Below, piece by piece: positions 34,259-42,850 of a stretch of 64,000 nucleotides of DNA. Origin of the DNA: Bacteroidota bacterium. GTDB lineage: Bacteria > Bacteroidota > Bacteroidia > Bacteroidales > F082. The notes beneath the pieces were generated by a model. That model saw nothing but the letters and a program-made list of their open reading frames with translations. It was not told the DNA's origin and ran no database searches. The stretch covers positions 434,001 to 498,000 of the forward strand of contig JAHLLA010000001.1 of the NCBI GenBank assembly GCA_020444415.1, read 5' to 3'. The stretch's first letter is position 1; the number at the start of each line of letters is the position of its first letter. The position numbers and the translations under genes were made by a program.

Positions 34259-34717
34259 TCAGGGCTGGGTTTTCAGCACATCAAAAGCAAGGGTTTTATC
34301 AGTGACGAGATAACTTGTATCGCCCTCAAATTTCCAATGAAAATTTTTAGCAGTTCCGCTCAGTTTCAGTTGGTCGCCTTTCACTTTCAAATTCATGATG
34401 AGGGATTTTGAAGTTCCGTTAATGGTCAGGTAATAGGTACTGTCTCTTTTAATTCCATAAAAAGTTTCAGCATAAACATCATCAGCTACCACCCTTATGT
34501 TCAGATTATCAGATGCTATTTGCTGGATGGTCAGTTCCACTTCAAGTTGTTGTGCATCCACTTCGTCTCCTAAATAGAAATTGCCGTTTCCGGTATAATT
34601 TCCAATCCACGAATCAATAGTGCAGTTACAGAAAGTCCAGTCGTCAGTTTCTTTTTTACAATGCGTAAAAACTCCTGACAGGATGACTATCAATAGAATT
34701 CCAACAATCTTTTTCAT
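34259..34717 (-). CDS. Hypothetical lipoprotein
   Basis: 152 residues. The signal sequence MKKIVGILLIVILSGVFTHC has a Cys at residue 20 followed by KKETDD; the residue before the Cys is His, which is unusual for a lipobox, so lipidation is likely but not certain. Two further Cys occur in FCNCTIDSW. The remainder is beta-rich (NFYLGDEVDAQQLEVELTIQQIA, YYLTINGTSKSLIMNLKVKG, LKLSGTAKNFHWKFEGD), like small lipocalin or META-type envelope proteins. No family recognised. It ends exactly where the ROK kinase ends. Confidence 0.6.
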   Translation of the reverse strand: MKKIVGILLIVILSGVFTHCKKETDDWTFCNCTIDSWIGNYTGNGNFYLGDEVDAQQLEVELTIQQIASDNLNIRVVADDVYAETFYGIKRDSTYYLTINGTSKSLIMNLKVKGDQLKLSGTAKNFHWKFEGDTSYLVTDKTLAFDVLKTQP

Positions 34718-34734
34718 TATTTCTACTTAGCGTA

Positions 34735-34742
34735 CAAAAATA
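34735..34742 (-). promoter_or_regulatory. -7 promoter box (TATTTTTG) for the lipoprotein
   Basis: Exact TAnnTTTG on the minus strand, 17 bp before the ATG at 34717, back to back with the plus-strand box at 34784. Confidence 0.45.
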
Positions 34743-34783
34743 ATAAAGCCTTTGCCCAAAAAGAAATATCCCTAAGAAAGTTT

Positions 34784-34791
34784 TACTTTTG
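34784..34791 (+). promoter_or_regulatory. -7 promoter box (TACTTTTG) for the MBL hydrolase
   Basis: Exact TAnnTTTG, 23 bp before the ATG at 34815. No TTTG at the standard -33 distance. Confidence 0.5.
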
Positions 34792-34814
34792 CACATCTTA
34801 AAACAGCTAATAAA

Positions 34815-35660
34815 ATGAAACTCTATCCCATAGAAACCGGAAATTTAAAGCTTGATGGCGGAGCCATGTTTGGCGTGGTTCCCAAAGTATTATGGTCGAA
34901 AGCCTATCCCTGTGACGAAAAGAATCTCTGCAACTGGTCTATGCGTTGTTTGCTGGTGGTTGACGGCGACAGGAAAATATTGATTGATAATGGCATAGGC
35001 GATAAACAAGATGAAAACTGGCTGAAACATTACTATCTGAATGGGGATGCTACCCTGGAATCATCGCTCTCCAATGCGGGTTTTACACCCGAAGATATTA
35101 CAGATGTCATTCTCACCCATATGCATTTTGACCATTGCGGTGGCAGTGTAAAATGGAATGACGACAAAACCGGCTACGAACTGGCATTTCCTAATGCTAC
35201 TTACTGGACCAGCCAGCAGCAATTTGATTGGGCCACGAATCCGAACCGCCGCGAAAAAGCCTCTTTTTTGAAAGAAAATATTTTACCTATCCAGGAAAGC
35301 GGCCAATTGAAATTGATGAAAGAAGAAGGTGAATACATTCCCAATATTGTTTTCAAATTATACGACGGGCATACGGATGGACAGTTGATCCCTCATATTA
35401 ATTACAATGGAAAAACCATTGTTTTTATGGCGGATTTGATGCCATCGGCAGCGCATATTCCCATGCCGTGGATCATGGCTTATGATACGCGTCCGTTGCA
35501 AACCTTGAAAGACCGTGAACGCTTTTATGCTGAAGCCCTGGAAAATGATTACATCCTGTTTTTTGAGCATGACTTATACAATGAAGCCGGCACTTTGGAA
35601 GATACATCCAAAGGCGCACGGATTAGGAAAACAGGGAAGTTGAGTGAGTTTGTTGGTTAA
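34815..35660 (+). CDS. Metallo-beta-lactamase-fold hydrolase
   Basis: 281 residues. The MBL metal motif is THMHFDHCGGS (His102, His104, Asp106, His107). Further metal ligands are expected at KLYDGHTDGQL (His) and MADLMPSAAHIP (Asp), with a C-terminal FFEHD. The CLLVVDGDRKILIDNGIGDK block (45-64) is typical of the family that includes lactonases and small esterases. No signal peptide. Substrate cannot be inferred; quorum-quenching lactonases share this overall pattern but so do many other hydrolases. Single gene with its own promoter box. Confidence 0.85.
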   Translation: MKLYPIETGNLKLDGGAMFGVVPKVLWSKAYPCDEKNLCNWSMRCLLVVDGDRKILIDNGIGDKQDENWLKHYYLNGDATLESSLSNAGFTPEDITDVILTHMHFDHCGGSVKWNDDKTGYELAFPNATYWTSQQQFDWATNPNRREKASFLKENILPIQESGQLKLMKEEGEYIPNIVFKLYDGHTDGQLIPHINYNGKTIVFMADLMPSAAHIPMPWIMAYDTRPLQTLKDRERFYAEALENDYILFFEHDLYNEAGTLEDTSKGARIRKTGKLSEFVG

Positions 35661-35672
35661 TCTCTAAACTCA

Positions 35673-36533
35673 TTATTTAATAAGTGGATAAAACTGAGCC
35701 TCTCTGAGCCTATTTAAATCCAAGCCTGTTTCAACGCCTTCGGTTTCGCACCAGGTCATCAGCGATTCGAGCGATAAATTACCCACCAGTTCTTTGTCTG
35801 TCATTGGACAACCACCTATCCCTCCAATGACCGTATCGAAGTGACGTACACCATGTTTCCATGCAGCAGCAATTTTGCTTTTCCCTTTACCGGGATAGGC
35901 ATGGGCATGCAGGCCAAATTCCACTTCCGGAAAATTTGGAATAACTGCACCGCAAACTTTGTCGATAACTTCCGGATGCACGTCGCCAATGGTATCGGCC
36001 AATGGGATACGTGTAATCCCCAGCGAAAGCAGTTTTTCAACCTTTTTGTTGATTAGGTCAATGCTCCATGGGTCGCCGTATGGATCACCGAATGCCAACG
36101 AGATGAATGCCACCAGTTTTTTATCTTTCTTTATACAAAGGTTTTGTAATCCCTCAACCGTTCTTTCTGCTTCTTTAATGGTCGTGTTGAGGTTCTTTTT
36201 CAGAAAAGTTGGGGAACTGGAGTAGGGATAGAAAATCAGGTCAACCTCCTCAAATTGTGCAGCTAATTCGCCGCCTTTTAAGTTGGCCGCCAGCACGGCA
36301 ATGTTGGAATTGGTTTTTGAATAATCCAACTTTTTAAGCACTTCGGCAGTATCGGCCATTTGCGGTATGGCTTTGGGTGAAACAAAACTGCCTACTTCTA
36401 CTGTATCAAAACCGCATTGCAGCAATATATTGATATATTCAATCTTCTTGTGGGTGGGAATAAATGTATCCAGCCCCTGCATGCCATCACGGGGTGTTTC
36501 AATGATCTTTATGTTTTGCCTGTTAGTGTTCAT
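35673..36533 (-). CDS. Hydroxymethylglutaryl-CoA lyase
   Basis: 286 residues, a DRE-TIM metallolyase. IETPRDGMQG holds the catalytic Arg15-Asp16 pair, VEVGSFVSPKAIPQMAD is the family block (46-61), and GLHAHAYPG gives the metal-binding His209/His211. The flexible loop GGIGGCPM carries Cys242, equivalent to the catalytic Cys of human HMG-CoA lyase. It cleaves HMG-CoA to acetyl-CoA and acetoacetate, the last step of leucine catabolism. It ends the minus operon that diverges from the methylcrotonyl-CoA carboxylase operon, three bases after the carbonic anhydrase gene. The acetoacetate would be reactivated by the synthetase at 44029. Confidence 0.85.
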   Translation of the reverse strand: MNTNRQNIKIIETPRDGMQGLDTFIPTHKKIEYINILLQCGFDTVEVGSFVSPKAIPQMADTAEVLKKLDYSKTNSNIAVLAANLKGGELAAQFEEVDLIFYPYSSSPTFLKKNLNTTIKEAERTVEGLQNLCIKKDKKLVAFISLAFGDPYGDPWSIDLINKKVEKLLSLGITRIPLADTIGDVHPEVIDKVCGAVIPNFPEVEFGLHAHAYPGKGKSKIAAAWKHGVRHFDTVIGGIGGCPMTDKELVGNLSLESLMTWCETEGVETGLDLNRLREAQFYPLIK

Positions 36534-36536
36534 GGG

Positions 36537-37112
36537 TTAGTTTTCAATATAAAAATCCACTTTTCCCGAGCTCAAATGGTAATAGGCCGGAATGATCTCC
36601 AATTCTTTTTTCTGGATGGCACTGCGAATAATCTCAGATTTTTCCACCAGCTCTTTTGAGGTAAGAACAGCATTCTGCTTTGCCACCCCATTTATACTTT
36701 GATCTGTTGCTGTCATTTTAGCGGGTTGAATATTCGCCAACAAATGATTGAGGTTATCACCATGATCAGCATCTGCCATGGCAGCAGTAACCGCACCACA
36801 ATTTTCATGACCCAGCACCACGATCACAGGTGTGTGAATATGCGCCACGGCATATTCGATGGTTGCAATGGTAGATGTATTAGCAATATTACCGGCCACC
36901 CGGATAACGAACAAGTCGCCAATTCCAGTATCGAATATCAACTCGGGCACAACTCTTGAATCGGAACAACTCAGAATAATGGCCCAGGGTTCCTGTCCAT
37001 CAATGAGTTCCTTGCGCCTTTTGGCATGAAAGTTTCGGTTTTCCAGTTTGCCATTAACAAAATGTAAACTCCCTTCTTTAAGCCTTTTTATCGCCTGCTG
37101 AATGCTGATCAT
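36537..37112 (-). CDS. Beta-class carbonic anhydrase
   Basis: 191 residues. The zinc site is complete: Cys49, His102 and Cys105 (ILSCSDSRVVPE, LGHENCGAV), with the Asp51-Arg53 dyad. It hydrates CO2 to bicarbonate in the cytoplasm. It is placed between two HMG-CoA lyase-family genes, 3 bp from the downstream one, in the operon divergent from the biotin-dependent methylcrotonyl-CoA carboxylase. Supplying bicarbonate to that carboxylase is a reasonable inference from context. Confidence 0.92.
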   Translation of the reverse strand: MISIQQAIKRLKEGSLHFVNGKLENRNFHAKRRKELIDGQEPWAIILSCSDSRVVPELIFDTGIGDLFVIRVAGNIANTSTIATIEYAVAHIHTPVIVVLGHENCGAVTAAMADADHGDNLNHLLANIQPAKMTATDQSINGVAKQNAVLTSKELVEKSEIIRSAIQKKELEIIPAYYHLSSGKVDFYIEN

Positions 37113-37160
37113 TGCTTAAGATTTAATTTAAAAAATAAAAATCGATTAAAGTATATATGC

Positions 37161-38174
37161 CTACCAGTTTCTGCCCGATAGTTCTTTAGGAATTCTACCC
37201 TGATTAATGGTTTCAGAGCGAAGCCGGCGACCTAAGATACGCTCAACCATTCTACCGGTTTCCAGTATCCTGTCAATATCCAGATTGGTTTCAATACCCA
37301 TTTCATCCATCATTACTACCATATCTTCCGTCGATACCAGGCCCACATCTTTTGAGTCTTTATAATAATAAGCACCTGTGCCTGAAACCGGCACACCACT
37401 CACAAAATTTGCCGGTTGTCCACCCGTTGCACCAAGTGTCGATTCATAATTGGTCATTCCCGCTTGCAGCGCTGCCAGTACATTGGCAAGTCCCCAGCCC
37501 CTGGTTGTATGGAAATGCACAATATGTTTCTCAGGATTGGCAATTTTATCCATCAACATAGAATAATATTTATACACCCTGTCAGGCGATGCAGAACCAT
37601 CATGATCGGCATGTTCCACATCATTGGCGCCAATATCCAGCCATCGCTGGGCAAATTCAATCGCATCTTTCATATCTGTTGGACCTTCAATCGGACACCC
37701 CCAGATAGTTGAAACCGTACCATTAACTTTCAGTCCGGCGTCTTGCGCTTTGGGAATATATTCTTCAGCCATTTTCCAGTATTCTGATAATGAGAGCCCG
37801 GAATTTTTCCTCTGGTGTGATTCGCTTGTCGAAACCATGAGCAAAATCCTGTCGGGACCATAACCATCTTTTTTGGCCTGGATAGCTCTTTCAATAGCAC
37901 GTTCGCGAATGGTAACAGCAGTAAGGCTCACCGTATCTATCAGGTGTTTCACTCTTTTGCTTTTCCTGATACCTTTGAACAGTTCATCTGCATCTTTAAA
38001 TTGTGGCATACCTTTCGGGTTTCCGAAATTCGATACTTCCAGATGTTTAAAACCGGCCAGTATCAACTCTTCAAGCACCCACAATTTGGCAGCTGTGGGC
38101 ACAAATATTTCTTCATGCTGAAATCCGTCTCTGACAGTAATGTCTCCAACAACAACTTTTTTAGGATAGTTCAT
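37161..38174 (-). CDS. HMGL-like (DRE-TIM metallolyase) family protein, not a standard HMG-CoA lyase
   Basis: 337 residues. VVVGDITVRDGFQHEEIFVP has the Arg15-Asp16 pair, LEVSNFGNPKGMPQF parallels the EVGSFVSP block, and IVHFHTTRGWG gives the HxH metal site. However, the loop that carries the catalytic Cys in HMG-CoA lyase (GxGGCP) reads STLGATGGQPANF, with Gln in place of Cys. The catalytic chemistry is therefore probably different (another aldol cleavage or condensation, or a carboxyltransferase-like reaction). First gene of the minus operon with carbonic anhydrase and the true HMG-CoA lyase, divergent from the leucine operon, so a role in branched-chain acyl-CoA metabolism is likely. Confidence 0.75.
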   Translation of the reverse strand: MNYPKKVVVGDITVRDGFQHEEIFVPTAAKLWVLEELILAGFKHLEVSNFGNPKGMPQFKDADELFKGIRKSKRVKHLIDTVSLTAVTIRERAIERAIQAKKDGYGPDRILLMVSTSESHQRKNSGLSLSEYWKMAEEYIPKAQDAGLKVNGTVSTIWGCPIEGPTDMKDAIEFAQRWLDIGANDVEHADHDGSASPDRVYKYYSMLMDKIANPEKHIVHFHTTRGWGLANVLAALQAGMTNYESTLGATGGQPANFVSGVPVSGTGAYYYKDSKDVGLVSTEDMVVMMDEMGIETNLDIDRILETGRMVERILGRRLRSETINQGRIPKELSGRNW

Positions 38175-38431
38175 GTATGTATGTTTTAGTTTTCTTAAAA
38201 ATCAAGTGCAATATTTACCGAAATACTTGGAAAGCGAAGTTATAAAAAAAAGAAAATGCTACATCAATATCTTTTTCACATCGCACAAAGTATTTTTTAC
38301 ACAAGCTTTCTCATGAAAAATTTTTAATTTAGAATTGCTTTTTACACTCATATTTGGCCAAATTTCACTAAACTTGCATAAGCTCAGAAAATTATCTGAA
38401 AAAAGATTTTTACTAACTAAATCACCCGAAA

Positions 38432-40039
38432 TTGTTCACCTTAAAAACAAAGATCGATACGAGTTCAAACGAATTCAAATTAAATAAAGCGGCATTTCAA
38501 AAACTTATTGATCAATATAAGGAAAGATTGGCTGAAAGTACAAAGGGTGGCTCGGAAAGTGCCGTTAAAAAGCACAAAGACAGGGGTAAACTGCTGGCCA
38601 GGGAACGCATCAATTTATTGGTTGATCCCAATACTCCCTTTTTAGAACTTTCATCTCTTGCTGCATACGGACAGTACAACGATGGTTTTCCATCAGCAGG
38701 CATTGTAACCGGCATAGGAGTGATACACGGCCGGGAAACTGTTATTATTGCCAATGACGCAACGGTAAAAGGTGGTACCTATATGCGTTTTACGATTAAA
38801 AAACATTTGCGGGCGCAGGAAATTGCCATGCAAAACAACCTACCTTGCGTGTATATGGTTGATTCAGGTGGTGCTTTTCTACCGGAACAGGATACCGTTT
38901 TCCCTGACAGGGATCATTTTGGCCGTTTCTTTTTCAACCAGGCACAGATGTCGGCAAAAGGCATACCGCAGATTGCCATTGTAATGGGATCGTGCACTGC
39001 CGGTGGTGCTTACGTGCCTGCCATGAGCGATGAAACCATCATTATCAGGGGTCAGGGCACTATTTTCCTAGGAGGCCCGCCACTGGTGAAGGCAGCTACG
39101 GGTGAAGAAGTTACAGCGGAGGAACTGGGCGGCGCGGAGGTGCATACCGCCATTTCAGGTGTAGCTGATCATTTAGCTGAAAATGACACCCATGCCATCC
39201 AGATTTGCCGAAATATTTTTGAAACCCTTGATCACAGGGAAAAACAGGAATTGGATATACGGACACCCGAAGAACCATTATATGATCCCGAAGAGTTATA
39301 CGGCATTGCCCCGGTTGATTTACGAAAAATTGTCGATCCACGGGAGGTGATAATGCGCATGGTGGATGGCAGCCGCTTCCAGGAGTTTAAATCAAAATAC
39401 GCGACTACCGTTGTTACAGGCTTCGCCTATATTATGGGTTTCCCGGTGGGAATCATCGCCAATTATGGGGTACTGTTTTCCGAATCGGCTTTGAAAGTGA
39501 CCCATTTTATTGAACTCTGCACCTCCCGTAAAATTCCGCTCATCTTCCTGCAGAACATCACAGGATTTATGGTGGGCAAGGAATTTGAAAGAGGTGGCAT
39601 AGCCAAAGATGGCGCCAAAATGGTGCATGCTGTTTCCAATACCAATGTACCTAAATTCACAATGGTTTTCGGAGGTTCTTTTGGCGCGGGAAACTATGGC
39701 ATGGCAGGCCGTGCCTACGATCCGCGATTGCTGTTCATGTGGCCCAATGCGAAGATATCGGTGATGGGCGGTGAGCAGGCTGCCACTGTATTGACAACTG
39801 TTAAAGCCGATCAATATAAATTGGCGGGGAAAAAACCACCAAAGAAAGAAATTGATGAATTACGTGCAAAAATTCTGGCCAAATATGAAAAAGAAGGATC
39901 GGCTTATTACAGCACTTCCCGTTTGTGGGACGATGGCATTATTGACCCGGTTGACACCAGGAAAATTCTCGCTATGGGTATTGCTGCTTCGCTGAACCAG
40001 AAATTCCCGGAACAGAAATATGGCGTTTTCAGAATGTAA
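38432..40039 (+). CDS. Methylcrotonyl-CoA carboxylase, beta (carboxyltransferase) subunit
   Basis: 535 residues from a TTG at 38432 ([15 protein letters not shown]); no ATG is available before the conserved region. It transfers carboxyl from biotin to 3-methylcrotonyl-CoA. The N-terminal [10 protein letters not shown] and [24 protein letters not shown] blocks match the MCC rather than the propionyl type. [17 protein letters not shown] and the second-domain [26 protein letters not shown] and [17 protein letters not shown] carry the acyl-CoA and biotin sites. It heads the operon with the hydratase, alpha subunit, dehydrogenase and acetoacetyl-CoA synthetase. Other acyl-CoA carboxylase activity is possible but context favours MCC. 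Confidence 0.9.
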   Translation: MFTLKTKIDTSSNEFKLNKAAFQKLIDQYKERLAESTKGGSESAVKKHKDRGKLLARERINLLVDPNTPFLELSSLAAYGQYNDGFPSAGIVTGIGVIHGRETVIIANDATVKGGTYMRFTIKKHLRAQEIAMQNNLPCVYMVDSGGAFLPEQDTVFPDRDHFGRFFFNQAQMSAKGIPQIAIVMGSCTAGGAYVPAMSDETIIIRGQGTIFLGGPPLVKAATGEEVTAEELGGAEVHTAISGVADHLAENDTHAIQICRNIFETLDHREKQELDIRTPEEPLYDPEELYGIAPVDLRKIVDPREVIMRMVDGSRFQEFKSKYATTVVTGFAYIMGFPVGIIANYGVLFSESALKVTHFIELCTSRKIPLIFLQNITGFMVGKEFERGGIAKDGAKMVHAVSNTNVPKFTMVFGGSFGAGNYGMAGRAYDPRLLFMWPNAKISVMGGEQAATVLTTVKADQYKLAGKKPPKKEIDELRAKILAKYEKEGSAYYSTSRLWDDGIIDPVDTRKILAMGIAASLNQKFPEQKYGVFRM

Positions 40040-40045
40040 AGAAGT

Positions 40046-40828
40046 ATGAATGTGAAAGATTATAAAACCATCTTCATCGAAGCGAAAAATAATGTGATCA
40101 GCGTTTGGTTGAACCGACCTGAAGTGCACAACGCGATGAATGCCCTGATGATTGAAGAACTGACCGATGCATATTCATCATTCGATGATGATCAAATACG
40201 GGCTATCGTCTTACGTGGTAAAGGAAAATCATTTTGTGCCGGTGCCGACCTCAATTATATGAAAGAAATTGCTTCTTTCGGATTGAAAGAGAACAAGGAA
40301 GATAGTTTGAAGTTGGCTCGCTTATTTCAGAGCATTTATATTTGTCCGTTTCCAAACATAGCGGTGGTACACGGTGCCGCTTTTGGAGGTGCCAACGGTT
40401 TGCTGGCAGCATGCGATATAGTGCTGGCGGAGGAAAATACCACTTTCGCCTTCAGTGAGGTAAAACTGGGGATTGCCCCCGCTACCATCGCGCCATTTGT
40501 CATCAAACGAATCGGGGAGTATGGTGCCAGAGAACTCATGATTACCGGGAAAAGATTTAAAACGGACGAAGCCCTCAAATGGCGCCTGGTAAATCATTCA
40601 TCAACTGAAAGTGAACTGGAAGATACATTGAATAAATTATTGACGGAAATAAAACGAAACGGTCCGAAAGCTGTCCGTGCTGCAAAAAAACTGATACATT
40701 CCATTACAGATCATAAAACTGATGGCATGCTGGAATATACTGCTCAAATAATTGCTGAATTGCGCGCCTCTGATGAAGGACAGGAAGGTATGGCATCGTT
40801 TTTAGAAAAAAGGAAACCCAATTGGTAA
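40046..40828 (+). CDS. Enoyl-CoA hydratase family, probable methylglutaconyl-CoA hydratase
   Basis: 260 residues, crotonase fold. The substrate pocket is GKGKSFCAGADLNYMKE (about 63-79), and VVHGAAFGGANGLLAACDIV (about 107-126) is the oxyanion region. FAFSEVKLGIAPATIAPFVIKRIG carries the region of the catalytic Glu. It lies between the two carboxylase subunits, where the leucine pathway needs hydration of 3-methylglutaconyl-CoA to HMG-CoA; the specific call rests on that context. Gaps of 6 and 4 bp to its neighbours indicate one transcript. Confidence 0.85.
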   Translation: MNVKDYKTIFIEAKNNVISVWLNRPEVHNAMNALMIEELTDAYSSFDDDQIRAIVLRGKGKSFCAGADLNYMKEIASFGLKENKEDSLKLARLFQSIYICPFPNIAVVHGAAFGGANGLLAACDIVLAEENTTFAFSEVKLGIAPATIAPFVIKRIGEYGARELMITGKRFKTDEALKWRLVNHSSTESELEDTLNKLLTEIKRNGPKAVRAAKKLIHSITDHKTDGMLEYTAQIIAELRASDEGQEGMASFLEKRKPNW

Positions 40829-40832
40829 ACTG

Positions 40833-42839
40833 ATGAAGAACTCTATGAAAAAATTTAACAAAATACTCATCGCCAACAGGGGTGAAATTGCCGTCAGGAT
40901 CATGCGGACAGCCAAAGAAATGGGCATAAAAACTGTGGCCGTTTTTTCAGAAATTGACAAAGAGGCCCTGCATGTAAAAAAGGCGGATGAGGCTTTCTGC
41001 ATTGGTCAACAGGAGTTGAGCGAAACCTACCTGAATATTGAAAAGATCATGGAAGTGGCCATCAATACGCATTGCGATGCCATCCATCCCGGCTATGGTT
41101 TTCTTGCCGAAAACCCAAAATTCGTCGAGGCCTGCGACAAAGCCGGCATCACTTTTATCGGACCGGGAACAAACCCGATCAAATTGATGGGCAATAAAAT
41201 TGAAGCCCGGAAATTTGTGAAAGAACTGGGCATTCCCATGACCGAAGGCATTACCGGAAGCCCTGCCCAACTGCTCAAAAATGCCCACAAAGTACCTCTG
41301 CCCATGCTGGTAAAAGCAGCTGCAGGAGGCGGCGGAAAAGGCATGCGCATTGTCCGCGAACCTAAAGAACTGAAACAAGTGCTGGAAACCACCAGCCGCG
41401 AAGCCAAAAATTATTTCGGTGATGAAAGTATTTACATCGAACAATACATTGAAGAACCCAGGCATATTGAGTTCCAGGTAATCGGCGATAATTTTGGGAA
41501 TGTGGTGCACTTATTTGAACGCGAATGCACCATCCAGCGGCGATACCAGAAGATCATTGAAGAATCGCCTTCACCCACGCTGACCCCCGAGATCAGAAAA
41601 AAAATGGGCGAAGCAGCGGTGGCCATCGCTAAAAAAACAGCATATAACAGCGCTGGTACCATTGAATTTCTGGTCGATAAAAAGCTGAATTTTTATTTCC
41701 TGGAAATGAATACCCGTATCCAGGTGGAGCATCCGGTTACAGAAATGATCACAGGTGTGGATCTCATCGAAGAACAAATATCAGTGGCGGCTGGCAACAA
41801 ACTCAGGTTGAAACAGGACCAGCTTTCACAAAATGGACATGCTATCGAATGCCGGATTTATGCTGAAGACCCTGAAAATAATTTTATGCCCTCACCCGGC
41901 ACCATGACCTTTTATTACCAACCGGCAGGTGAGGATATTCGCGTGGATACAGGCATTGAAAGCGCCATCACTATTTACAGCTTTTTCGACCCGATGATCA
42001 GTAAGATGGTCGTTTGGGGAAAGAACCGAAATGAGGCTATCAGAAAATCTGTTGATGCGTTGAATGATTATATCATCCACGGCATCCAAACCAATATTGA
42101 ATTTCTTTCGCAGGTATTGCAGCACAAGGCTTTTAAAAAGAACCAGATTTCTACCAAATTTTGTGATGAGCATAGTGCCGAATTACTGGATGCTATCAAG
42201 AAGTCAAAATCAGGTTTAAATGCCTCAGTACCATTATTAGCAGCAAGCCTTTATGCGCTGAATGCCTCAAAATTAAATAATCAGACCAATATTTGGGAAA
42301 ACATCGGTTACTGGAGAAATTTGATCCGTTTTTCGTTTTCCGAGAAGGAAACCACAAGAGTTATTGATCTGATTTCGATACATAAAACGGCATATCAGTT
42401 CAATATTGATGGTAAAAAATTTGACGTGTCTCTCATTGAGGTTACCAAAAACTTCGTCAGCTTTTTTATGGGTAAAAAGAAATTTGACGCCTTTATTTCT
42501 GCGGATGCAAAGGGTAACTATTACATCACCATCCTGGGCAATCATTTTAAATTAAAAAGAAATGATGTGCTGGACAACACTGAAACAGCTTCGTCCGGAG
42601 CAACTGGAGAAGGAGGAAATAATCTATTTGCGCCAATGCCCGGAAAAGTGCTGGTAATTAATGTGAAAGAGGGACAGAAAGTGAAAAGAGGCACCGTTTT
42701 ACTGGTAGTTGAAGCCATGAAAATGGAAAACAATATCGTAGCTGGAACCGATGCCATCATCGAAAAAGTGAATGTGAAAGAAGGGGAAATGGTAGATACG
42801 GACAAACAACTTGTACAATTAAAAAATATTAAAAACTAA
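40833..42839 (+). CDS. Methylcrotonyl-CoA carboxylase, alpha (biotin carboxylase/BCCP) subunit
   Basis: 668 residues; an alternative ATG four codons in (40845) is equally close to the family start KKFNKILIANRGEIAVRIMRTA. Biotin carboxylase with ATP-grasp occupies about 5-450: HPGYGFLAEN, KAAAGGGGKGMRIV, and FLEMNTRIQVEHPVTEMI. A variable BT-like region follows, and the C-terminal biotinyl domain has the biotin Lys in VVEAMKMENN (about 625-640). It carboxylates its biotin using ATP and bicarbonate. Pairs with the beta subunit two genes upstream; the carbonic anhydrase in the divergent operon could provide bicarbonate. Confidence 0.92.
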   Translation: MKNSMKKFNKILIANRGEIAVRIMRTAKEMGIKTVAVFSEIDKEALHVKKADEAFCIGQQELSETYLNIEKIMEVAINTHCDAIHPGYGFLAENPKFVEACDKAGITFIGPGTNPIKLMGNKIEARKFVKELGIPMTEGITGSPAQLLKNAHKVPLPMLVKAAAGGGGKGMRIVREPKELKQVLETTSREAKNYFGDESIYIEQYIEEPRHIEFQVIGDNFGNVVHLFERECTIQRRYQKIIEESPSPTLTPEIRKKMGEAAVAIAKKTAYNSAGTIEFLVDKKLNFYFLEMNTRIQVEHPVTEMITGVDLIEEQISVAAGNKLRLKQDQLSQNGHAIECRIYAEDPENNFMPSPGTMTFYYQPAGEDIRVDTGIESAITIYSFFDPMISKMVVWGKNRNEAIRKSVDALNDYIIHGIQTNIEFLSQVLQHKAFKKNQISTKFCDEHSAELLDAIKKSKSGLNASVPLLAASLYALNASKLNNQTNIWENIGYWRNLIRFSFSEKETTRVIDLISIHKTAYQFNIDGKKFDVSLIEVTKNFVSFFMGKKKFDAFISADAKGNYYITILGNHFKLKRNDVLDNTETASSGATGEGGNNLFAPMPGKVLVINVKEGQKVKRGTVLLVVEAMKMENNIVAGTDAIIEKVNVKEGEMVDTDKQLVQLKNIKN

Positions 42840-42850
42840 AATGATACATC

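Noticed and set aside
40947-41510. Minus-strand ORF of 187 codons
   Set aside because: It lies opposite the biotin carboxylase domain and is explained by codon bias of the sense gene.
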